DNA of 64,000 nucleotides from Oceanobacillus salinisoli (GTDB lineage: Bacteria; Bacillota; Bacilli; Bacillales; Amphibacillaceae), in the NCBI RefSeq assembly GCF_009733865.1, contig NZ_WOFB01000019.1, forward strand, positions 62,001-126,000, in the 5' to 3' direction. The translations under genes were made by a program, and so were the position numbers. Below are positions 25,443 to 32,954 of this stretch, piece after piece. The notes beneath the pieces are model-generated. The model had not been told where the DNA came from and did not search any database. It saw only the letters and a list, made by a program, of their open reading frames with translations. Each line of letters starts with the position of its first letter. Position 1 is the first letter of the stretch.

Positions 25443-26843
25443 TTAATTTTGTTTATGAACCATTTCTTCTACACTCTTAGGATTAGCTGGTATTTCATGA
25501 CGATCATCGACACCTAAAACATCGAATATTTTTTGGATAACAAAAACTAATACTATTCCTAATAATATACCATTTAAAGGCGGCAATCCAAATTCAAAAA
25601 CAGAGCTTACATACGCACCAAGCGTTGCCAATATATATGCAATTAGATTTGAATAACGTACAAACCTAAATTTTATCTCCTCAATTCTCGGCATCCCTTT
25701 TCTCCAGTTAAACAGATAATCCCCAATAATTAACCCACCAAGAGATGGGACAAATACTCCCAAGAATGAAAGGAACGAAATAAATACTTCATATATACCT
25801 GTAACTGCCATAATAGAGGCGATAATAAGTCCGCCAATAACAAACGGAACTTTATTCGGCTTGTTAAAAAATTCAGCACCTGCAACACCAAAGGAATAGG
25901 CTGCAGTTGTATTTGTCGTCCATATATTGAAAATCAGGATGAGCATTGCCATCACAATGATTCCCATTCCCAATAATACCTCTACCATATCACTGTTCTG
26001 CATGACTAATCCACCTAACATTCCAGACATAGCCATTACGATATTACCTATCATAAACGCTAAAAAAGCTACAATAAAACCTGCTTTCGGAGTTTTTGCG
26101 AACCGGGCCCAGTTAGGTGCTTGGGTGCCTCCGGAAATAAAAGCCCCGATGACGATGGTAATAGCAGCTGCAAAGGAAATTGTTGTTGTAGGCTCTATTG
26201 CTAAAAGTTCACGAATTCCTCCTGCCTGTTCCACACTAACAGCGGGGATCTTATAAACTAAATACAGAAAAGGTGGGATAGAACAAAAAGCTACAAACTC
26301 CATCCCTTTCGTTCCCCATATAGCGAAGGCTCCCATAAAGAGTGACCAAAAAATCGTGACTGGGACAAAATACGCTTCCAATCCAAGAGCAGTTGTGAAG
26401 ACTTTTCCCATATATGCAGCTTGAAATGCATACCAGAACACTTGCGTACCACCTAATATAATACCTGTCCATTTTGAGCCGACCTTCCCTAAAGTATAAC
26501 GCGCCAGAAGTATTGTATTAAGCCCCGACTTTGCGGAAATCCAGCATAGCACTCCAACATAAGTAGAGAGGATTATATTTCCTATCAATAAAACTTTAAT
26601 TAAATCTCCAAGCATCATGGATGTTCCTAGGCTAGCTCCGGCTGCCATCGTTGTGACAATAAAAGTAAATCCAAGTAAAACTGCAAATATGGAAACCCAG
26701 CCCTTTCTAGCACTTTTTGGCACATGAGTCAGCGTATAATCAACGTCCACATATTCTTTGGATACACTTCCCTCTAACCTATTCACCTCGTCATTTATGG
26801 CTACGTCTTTAGTTGCCATCATATCCTCTTTCATTATATTCAC
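25443..26843 (-). CDS. NCS1-family (CodB-like) permease, probable creatinine transporter
   Basis: A 466-residue membrane protein with about 12 helices. Family signs are 'TLGKVGSKWTGIILGGTQVFWYAFQAAYMG', 'SGGTQAPNWARFAKTPK' and 'NIWTTNTTAAYSFGVAG', as in cytosine permease CodB. NCS1 members carry cyclic N-heterocycles. The gene abuts creatininase (25-base gap), so creatinine is the likely cargo; cytosine cannot be excluded from sequence alone. The ATG at 26843 has AAGGATG close by, and an alternative start is the ATG at 26819, behind GAAAGAGG. Confidence 0.85.
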   Translation of the reverse strand: MNIMKEDMMATKDVAINDEVNRLEGSVSKEYVDVDYTLTHVPKSARKGWVSIFAVLLGFTFIVTTMAAGASLGTSMMLGDLIKVLLIGNIILSTYVGVLCWISAKSGLNTILLARYTLGKVGSKWTGIILGGTQVFWYAFQAAYMGKVFTTALGLEAYFVPVTIFWSLFMGAFAIWGTKGMEFVAFCSIPPFLYLVYKIPAVSVEQAGGIRELLAIEPTTTISFAAAITIVIGAFISGGTQAPNWARFAKTPKAGFIVAFLAFMIGNIVMAMSGMLGGLVMQNSDMVEVLLGMGIIVMAMLILIFNIWTTNTTAAYSFGVAGAEFFNKPNKVPFVIGGLIIASIMAVTGIYEVFISFLSFLGVFVPSLGGLIIGDYLFNWRKGMPRIEEIKFRFVRYSNLIAYILATLGAYVSSVFEFGLPPLNGILLGIVLVFVIQKIFDVLGVDDRHEIPANPKSVEEMVHKQN

Positions 26844-27000
26844 ATCCTTAAACAGATTTTGGAAGCGTTAACAAAAGTGCCAATTCCCAATGTCCCTGCT
26901 TTGCCCACCACTCCCTTGTCTGTAGGTTTATTTAGCCAAATGATAGAAAGTCCGGTTTCATCCAAAATCAATACAACGATTTATTCGATCATCATTTGTT

Positions 27001-28311
27001 TCAGTCGGATCTTAGCGGCTGATTTACCGTTTCCTTTGTCCAAAAGAGGGATACAAAGGCAATTACGGCTGCACCCATTAGATAAAAAGCTGGTGCATAT
27101 GTGTTATGTGTAATCGAAATCAGAAAAGTTGCTACGAACGGTGCAGTCCCACCAAAGAGGGCGTTACTAGTATTAAAGGATAGGGCAAAGCCACTATAGC
27201 GGGCATTTGTCGGAAACATTTCTGACAAAAAGGTAGCAAGTACCCCGTCATTTCCCGCCAATATTGCACCAAGCAGAATTTGCGCTAATATAGCGAATAC
27301 GCCACCCCAAGAAAGCATCATAAAAATCGGATAGGTCAGTAAAATAAATAGTAAACATGCAGAAATTAATACAGGCTTTCTTCCTACTCTGTCGGCCAAC
27401 ATTCCTATTAACGGTAGGAACAACACATAAGATGCCAATGACAAGATTGTCGTCAAAATAGATGCAACACTGTTAAATCCTAATTCCTTAGAAAGATAAG
27501 TTGGCATATAAGTTAAAATAATGTAAAATCCAACAGCATTAAGGGAAACCACTCCAACTGCAGCTAAAATCTCTCTCCAATTTGTTTTAATTCCACTTAG
27601 CATAGGTGATTTTTCTTCCGTTTCCATCTCTTTTTCCATCTCTTTAAAGAGGTCTGGATCCTCTAGCTTCAAACGTATAAACAAGGCAAATAACCCAAGC
27701 GGACCCGATAAAAGAAATGGGATACGCCATCCCCAACTGTGTAATGCCTCATGCGACAGGTTAAACTCCAAAAGTGAGGCAGTAACAGCTCCAAGCAATA
27801 AGCCTGCTGCGGTACTAGCAGGTACCATACTAACTAAGAGTCCTCTATTCGAATCCGGAGCATGCTCGGCAATAAATACAGATGCACCAGCATATTCACC
27901 TGATGCAGAAAAACCTTGAGCAAGACGACAAATTAGGAGTAATAATGGAGCCAAAATACCAATTGACGCATAACTTGGAATCAACCCAATAGTAAATGTT
28001 GCAAGTGACATAATAATTACGGTAAGTATTAAAACTTTTCTTCTTCCCAATTTGTCCCCATAATAGCCCCAAATCACCCCTCCCAGAGGGCGTACGATAA
28101 AGGAAACAGCAAATACTGCAAATGTAGCCAATAACGCTACTGTCGGATTACTTGATGCAAAAAATACGGCAGATATAATAGTAGCCAAATAAGCATATGT
28201 TGCATAATCAAACCATTCAATAAAATTTCCAATTGCTGCACCGAATACCGTTTTCTTTAACCCTGTAACGGGATACTTCACGTCACTTCCAATCTTTTTT
28301 TCCAACACCAT
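27001..28311 (-). CDS. MHS-family MFS transporter
   Basis: A 436-residue 12-helix transporter of the metabolite:H+ symporter branch (ProP/ShiA-like). It is marked by 'GAAIGNFIEWFDYATYAYLA', 'RPLGGVIWGYYGDKLGRRKVL' (the MFS loop motif) and 'RLAQGFSASGEYAGASVFIAEHAP'. Substrates in this branch are small acids, betaines and related solutes. In this place it could import creatine, sarcosine or betaine; the choice is inference. It is the first gene of the minus-strand run towards the NCS1 permease (157-base gap) and is divergent from the LysR gene. Confidence 0.88.
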   Translation of the reverse strand: MVLEKKIGSDVKYPVTGLKKTVFGAAIGNFIEWFDYATYAYLATIISAVFFASSNPTVALLATFAVFAVSFIVRPLGGVIWGYYGDKLGRRKVLILTVIIMSLATFTIGLIPSYASIGILAPLLLLICRLAQGFSASGEYAGASVFIAEHAPDSNRGLLVSMVPASTAAGLLLGAVTASLLEFNLSHEALHSWGWRIPFLLSGPLGLFALFIRLKLEDPDLFKEMEKEMETEEKSPMLSGIKTNWREILAAVGVVSLNAVGFYIILTYMPTYLSKELGFNSVASILTTILSLASYVLFLPLIGMLADRVGRKPVLISACLLFILLTYPIFMMLSWGGVFAILAQILLGAILAGNDGVLATFLSEMFPTNARYSGFALSFNTSNALFGGTAPFVATFLISITHNTYAPAFYLMGAAVIAFVSLFWTKETVNQPLRSD

Positions 28312-28510
28312 TTAGAAATAGCACCTCGCTTTATCCAGTTTGTTTTCTCGATAACGTTTACATTTTTAAGAATGTTTTTTCTTCCAGCAGGTCCCTCCTT
28401 TCAATCAAGCATAATGGGGAACATAATACTATATAAATTACTATTTTCCCTTAAAACTTTTTAACTATTTTAACTTGTTTAATATTTGAAAATATTATAA
28501 AATAAAACTG

Positions 28511-28538
28511 CTTTCATGTATAATGACTAGAAAAGATG
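28511..28538. promoter_or_regulatory. Conserved element 3, between MHS transporter and LysR genes
   Basis: TTTCATGTATAATGACTAG followed by AAAAGATG. It lies in the divergent promoter region of the transporter and LysR genes. TGTATAAT could also be the -10 of the LysR promoter. Confidence 0.5.
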
Positions 28539-28641
28539 GCTAATATCACGGAAACTGAATGGATATCGTTAAAAAATGGCAGCAACCAGTTTAGTTAGTT
28601 GAAGGAAGCTCATAAAGTGCTATTATTATGGAGGGGTGGAA

Positions 28642-29544
28642 ATGGAAATTAAGGACTTGCTTATTTTTCAAAGTGTAGCTCGAAATGGTAGTATTAGTAA
28701 AGCAGCAGAGGAACTTTGTTATGTTCAATCACATGTAACTGCTCGAATCAAATCATTAGAATCACATTTGCAAACACAACTATTTCATCGCCATAGCCGA
28801 GGAACTACATTAAATTCGGAAGGAAAAAAACTCCTAGCCTACACTGAAAAAATTTTATTCATGCTGGATAATATGACCGAGGCATTTCAGGATTCGGACA
28901 GTCCTTCAGGCACCCTTGAAATTGGGACGGTTGAAACAGTAATGAAACTTCCAACGATTTTATCCGCCTATCACCGAAATTACCCCAAAGTTGATCTATC
29001 ACTCCGAACGGGTGTCAGCGAGGAACTTATCGGTCAAGTTTTACAATGTAAGCTTGATGGTGCGTTCGTCACTGGTTTTGGTAAACACCCTGATATGGAG
29101 CAAGTGGAAGTTTTTCAAGAAAAGTTAGTATTAATTTCCGATAATCAGGAAGCTGATTTTAACGATTTAAAAAATAAACCCCTTTTGGTTTTCAATTCGG
29201 GTTGCAGTTACCGGGAACGACTAGTAGAATGGCTTCGTGATGAGGGAGTAATTAACCCGAAGGTCATGGAATTCGGCACATTGGAAACCATTTTGGGCAG
29301 TGTTATATCTGGTCTTGGGATTAGTCTTATCCCGCAATCAACCGTTAATAAATTAGAATTAATGGGAGCAATCCAGTGTCATGAAATCCCGCCTAATTAC
29401 AGTAATATTTCAACCGTGTTTATTCGGCGCGCAGACTCCTATCTAACCAATACAATGGAAAAGTTCATTGAAACTATAAATGAATATAAAAATAATATCC
29501 ACCGCCCGGCTATTGAACCCATTTTTAACGTTCTTTCATCGTAA
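28642..29544 (+). CDS. LysR-family regulator of the creatinine region
   Basis: About 300 residues from ATG 28642, which has GGAGGGG 6 bases upstream; GTG 28636 is possible but overlaps that site. The N-terminal winged helix-turn-helix 'LLIFQSVARNGSISKAAEELCYVQSHVTARIKSLE' is followed by the LysR substrate domain ('GTLEIGTVETVMKLPTILSAYHRNYPKVDL', 'SGLGISLIPQST'). It is divergent from the MHS transporter gene and lies between the creatinine and formaldehyde genes, so it is the obvious pathway regulator. The inducer is unknown; creatinine, creatine or sarcosine are candidates. Confidence 0.9.
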   Translation: MEIKDLLIFQSVARNGSISKAAEELCYVQSHVTARIKSLESHLQTQLFHRHSRGTTLNSEGKKLLAYTEKILFMLDNMTEAFQDSDSPSGTLEIGTVETVMKLPTILSAYHRNYPKVDLSLRTGVSEELIGQVLQCKLDGAFVTGFGKHPDMEQVEVFQEKLVLISDNQEADFNDLKNKPLLVFNSGCSYRERLVEWLRDEGVINPKVMEFGTLETILGSVISGLGISLIPQSTVNKLELMGAIQCHEIPPNYSNISTVFIRRADSYLTNTMEKFIETINEYKNNIHRPAIEPIFNVLSS

Positions 29545-29651
29545 GTAGTTTCCTGTATAAATTACTCAGGTAAGGTTCCATTATGACCAGTATACATTAT
29601 GAGGTTTATTTCAACACATAGATTGAATGTTCAACAAAACATAATCGAGTA

Positions 29652-29674
29652 GGTGGAGGTCACTTACCTCCACC
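29652..29674 (+). terminator. Hairpin after LysR gene
   Basis: GGTGGAGGT-CACTT-ACCTCCACC is a perfect 9-pair stem but lacks a T-run (CTCTCACACC follows). Termination is likely weak, or factor-aided. Confidence 0.5.
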
Positions 29675-29741
29675 TCTCACACCACAGATAAGTATTTCAC
29701 CTCTCCATGTCTTCACATCATTTACTTTATTTTCCCTTTAA

Positions 29742-29950
29742 GAGGTTGTTCAAAAAGTCCGGTGAAAAGGACACGTCGAATTTCTTCGTTGGCTCACTTT
29801 TCCGTTGCTCACGTATGGTAAGGAACTTCTACTAAAATCGCCCACGTCCTGTGGGCAACGTAGAAGTCACCACATCCTGTGGAAGCCCGCTACTCAAAGC
29901 TTCGCCGCCTCGAACTTCTCGGTCCTTTTCATCCTCCTTTTTGACCACGT
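29742..29950. mobile_element. MITE-like element with terminal inverted repeats
   Basis: The left end TTGTTCAAAAAGTCCGG continuing TGAAAAGGAC and the right end GTCCTTTTCATCCTCC continuing TTTTTGACCAC are inverted copies over about 27 bases with a few mismatches. The interior (29800-29920) has internal short repeats such as CACGTCCTGTGG / CACATCCTGTGG and no reading frame. About 209 bases without coding capacity fits a non-autonomous element. Confidence 0.7.
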
Positions 29951-30193
29951 ACTTTAAAGACTTACTTTAATGTCTCAACTCTCAAAGGCAAAAAAAATTC
30001 AAATTAACACAAAAGAGATATCAAAAATAGAGATAGCAACCATCAATTTTAGTTATTTTACCTAATATGAATTAACCACTATCATGGAAGTAACAAACTT
30101 AAGAATCCACCCATTTTCTAAAGGAGGCTTTTAAAAGAACGTCTGAATTGCGTTCGTAATGAAGTCATCATAATCAGGATAGGAGGAAAATGA

Positions 30194-31411
30194 ATGGTAG
30201 TAGCTAACAGAGGGGTAGCCTATAAGGAACCTGGGGTAGTAGAGGTTGAAGCAATTGATTTTCCAGAGCTTGTGTTAAAAGATGGACCTGGTGTTAATCC
30301 CCTTAATGTCGGAAGAAAATGTGAACATGGAGTTATTTTAAAGATTGTCACGACCAATATTTGCGGAAGTGACCAACATATGGTTCGTGGACGAACGACT
30401 GCCCCGTCCGGACTGATACTCGGTCACGAAATCACAGGTGAAGTGATAGAAACGGGGCGGGATGTTGAATTTATTAAAAAAGGTGATTTAGTTTCTGTGC
30501 CGTTTAATATTGCTTGTGGACGTTGCCCAAGCTGCCGGAGACAAGATACTCATATTTGTGAAAATGTGAATCCGGATCGTCCTGGTTCTGCGTATGGTTA
30601 CGTGGATATGGGCGGATGGGTCGGCGGCCAGTCTGAATATGTCATGGTGCCATATGCCGATTTTCAGCTGTTAAAATTCCCTGATAAAGATCAAGCGATG
30701 GAAAAAATCCTTGACTTAACCATGCTGTCAGATATTTTCCCAACCGGCTACCACGGTGCAGTTAGTGCTGGAGTAAAACCAGGTTCAACAGTATATGTTG
30801 CTGGGGCAGGACCAGTTGGATTGGCTGCTGCTCATTCTGCACAGTTACTGGGAGCTTCTGTTGTCATTGTTGGGGACATGATTGAGGAACGACTCCAACA
30901 AGCAAGAAGTTTTGGGTGTGAAACGATTAATTTACGGGAACATGAAAATGTGGGAGAGCAAATCGAACAGATTCTTGGTGTACCAGAAGTGGATTGCGCC
31001 GTTGATGCGGTTGGCTTTGAAGCAAGTGGACATGGTGATCGTGCAGGTGAGGCTCCAGCTACTGTATTAAATACAGCAATGGAAATCACTCGAGCAGGTG
31101 GCAGACTTGGTATTCCAGGCCTTTATGTAACAGGTGACCCTGGTGCAACAGATGCAGATGCCCAAGAAGGTACATTGAAAATCAGATTAGGATTAGGCTG
31201 GGCAAAAGCACATACATTTGTGACTGGCCAAACACCGGTAATGAAATACCATCGTGATTTGATGAAAGCGATTTTAAGTGGTCGCGCCCAAATTGCGAAA
31301 GCGGTCAATGCGACAGTCATCTCACTCGATGAGGCACCAGAAGGATATAAGGCTTTTGATGGCGGTGCATCACGGAAATTTGTCATTGACCCGCATGGAT
31401 CATTAAAGTAA
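30194..31411 (+). CDS. fdhA: Glutathione-independent formaldehyde dehydrogenase
   Basis: A 405-residue zinc medium-chain dehydrogenase oxidising formaldehyde to formate with NAD. The catalytic zinc residues are Cys57 (NICGSDQH) and His78 (ILGHE). The structural zinc site is Cys108, 111, 114 and 122, with the same spacing as in Pseudomonas formaldehyde dismutase/dehydrogenase. The Rossmann motif is GAGPVGLAA. The long insertion 'DAVGFEASGHGDRAGEAPATVLN' is specific to this subfamily. The start ATG 30194 follows TAGGAGG. It should remove formaldehyde released by the sarcosine oxidase. A GlcG/HbpS gene follows 43 bases later. Confidence 0.92.
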   Translation: MVVANRGVAYKEPGVVEVEAIDFPELVLKDGPGVNPLNVGRKCEHGVILKIVTTNICGSDQHMVRGRTTAPSGLILGHEITGEVIETGRDVEFIKKGDLVSVPFNIACGRCPSCRRQDTHICENVNPDRPGSAYGYVDMGGWVGGQSEYVMVPYADFQLLKFPDKDQAMEKILDLTMLSDIFPTGYHGAVSAGVKPGSTVYVAGAGPVGLAAAHSAQLLGASVVIVGDMIEERLQQARSFGCETINLREHENVGEQIEQILGVPEVDCAVDAVGFEASGHGDRAGEAPATVLNTAMEITRAGGRLGIPGLYVTGDPGATDADAQEGTLKIRLGLGWAKAHTFVTGQTPVMKYHRDLMKAILSGRAQIAKAVNATVISLDEAPEGYKAFDGGASRKFVIDPHGSLK

Positions 31412-31454
31412 TTTTTTTAATAAATTACTAATTATTTTAAATTGGAGGAATGAA

Positions 31455-31886
31455 ATGATGAGCAAAATGAATTTAGAATTAGCAAAACAATTAATTGAAG
31501 GCGCTGAAAAAGAAGCACAAAAAATTGGCGTAAATATGGTCATTACGGTTTTAGATGAAGGCGGAAACCTAATTGCCACCCATCGTATGGATGATGCTTG
31601 GCTTGCAAGTATTGATATTGCTCAAAATAAAGCTTGGACTTCGGTTGCCCTTAAGATGCCAACTTCCAACTTAGCTGAAGCGACTGTTCCTAATGCAGAG
31701 CTATATGGACTTAACACAACCAATAATGGCAGAATTGTCGTATTCGGCGGTGGCATTCCACTCGTTCAAGACGGCAAGGTTGTTGGAGCAGTTGGTGTAA
31801 GTGGAAGCTCTGTTGACCATGATATTCAAGTAGCCCAGGCAGCTGTAGACGTTTTCGAAAGTATAAACGTTGGTGCGGGTCAATAA
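31455..31886 (+). CDS. GlcG/HbpS family protein
   Basis: A 143-residue DUF336 protein with the usual 'GVNMVITVLDEGGNLIATHRMDDAWLASIDIAQNKAWTSVAL' and 'GGIPLVQDGKVVGAVGVSGSSVDHDIQVAQAA'. It has no signal peptide. HbpS binds haem and senses redox stress in Streptomyces; GlcG members sit in glycolate and alcohol/aldehyde gene sets with unclear roles. Here it is co-transcribed with formaldehyde dehydrogenase. A decayed copy of the same fdhA-glcG pair lies at 37094-37290, showing the two travel together. Confidence 0.88.
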   Translation: MMSKMNLELAKQLIEGAEKEAQKIGVNMVITVLDEGGNLIATHRMDDAWLASIDIAQNKAWTSVALKMPTSNLAEATVPNAELYGLNTTNNGRIVVFGGGIPLVQDGKVVGAVGVSGSSVDHDIQVAQAAVDVFESINVGAGQ

Positions 31887-32042
31887 TACAGGTAAAGTAA
31901 TAAAATCATATAGTTGTGTATGACTTTTTGTAGAATAGTTTAAATTTATTATACAGCTCCGAAGAAGTAACCTCTAAGTGGACACGTATAAAGAATGCAA
32001 AAGTCATCAACAGAACAGAGACATAATAGATTAACTAACAGT

Positions 32043-32084
32043 AAAAAGACAGAGAAGGATCGAAATGCCCTTCTCTGTCTTTTA
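32043..32084. terminator. Bidirectional terminator between GlcG and fdhD genes
   Basis: AAAAGACAGAGAAGG and CCTTCTCTGTCTTTT form a 15-pair stem with A- and T-runs on both sides, between convergent genes. Confidence 0.88.
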
Positions 32085-32133
32085 TTGGTGCATGAAATCT
32101 AGTAAATTAGCTCCAATCGATGATATTAGACTC

Positions 32134-32943
32134 TTACACTTCATTATTATTACTTGCCTCTATAACACGATGGGGGTGTGTATAAATATTTAATCGATTG
32201 CCACGCGCAAAGCCAATCGCTGTAATTCCCAAATCATCTGCAAGTTGTAATGCCAGATTGGTCGGTGCTGATTTAGAAAGGAGAATCCCCACACCCATCT
32301 TGGAAATCTTCAGCAACACTTCTGATGAAATCCTTCCGCTAAAAACTACTAATTTATCGCCAAGCCGAATTCTATTTTGGATAACATGCCCATATAATTT
32401 ATCTAATGCATTATGTCTACCAATATCGGAACGAATTGTAATGATTTCGTCCTGAGTTGCTAGTGCAGCATTATGAACGCCACCCGTTTTCATAAATTGT
32501 TCTGATTTTGCTTGTAATTCCTTCATTAAGGTAAAACATTGATTCACGGAAATCGTAAGTTGACTCGTAATCGTCTTCGCTGTTCTAACATCACTCTTAA
32601 AATAAAACTGGCGACTTTTCCCACAGCAAGAACCGATAAACCGTTTGGAATGATCAAGCTGACTTACTTCTAAAGTCTTATTCAATTGAATGTAGGAAAA
32701 TCCTAGTTTCTCATCAATGGAAATCGATTTGATCTCATCATTGAATCGGATAACCCCTTCTGCTGCTAGAAATCCAATGATGAGATCCTGAAGATCTGTT
32801 GGTGTACATACGATGGTTGCAAACTCCTCCCCATTTAACACAATGGTAAATGGCTGTTCAATTGCCACATCTTCTTGTAGGACAGACTTTGAATCCCCAT
32901 TAAATCGGATGATTTCCCAACCATTCTCCTTTGTATCAGTCAT
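32134..32943 (-). CDS. fdhD: Formate dehydrogenase accessory sulfurtransferase FdhD
   Basis: A 269-residue protein that delivers sulfur to the molybdenum cofactor of formate dehydrogenase. The conserved cysteine pair is in GSCCGKS (about residues 109-115), and 'GGVHNAALATQ', 'RSDIGRHNALDKLYG' and 'FSGRISSEVLLKISKMGVGILLSKSAPTNLAL' are family marks. It begins 11 bases after the molybdoenzyme stop on the same strand, so the two form an operon. It supports a formate-oxidising role for that enzyme. Confidence 0.93.
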   Translation of the reverse strand: MTDTKENGWEIIRFNGDSKSVLQEDVAIEQPFTIVLNGEEFATIVCTPTDLQDLIIGFLAAEGVIRFNDEIKSISIDEKLGFSYIQLNKTLEVSQLDHSKRFIGSCCGKSRQFYFKSDVRTAKTITSQLTISVNQCFTLMKELQAKSEQFMKTGGVHNAALATQDEIITIRSDIGRHNALDKLYGHVIQNRIRLGDKLVVFSGRISSEVLLKISKMGVGILLSKSAPTNLALQLADDLGITAIGFARGNRLNIYTHPHRVIEASNNNEV

Positions 32944-32954
32944 TATAGACCCCC

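Larger units (their letters stand above)
29545..30193. other. Intergenic region with MITE-like element
   Basis: 650 bases holding the LysR terminator hairpin (29652-29674) and a palindromic element of about 209 bases (29742-29950). The remaining 240 bases in front of fdhA are AT-rich promoter DNA. Confidence 0.6.
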
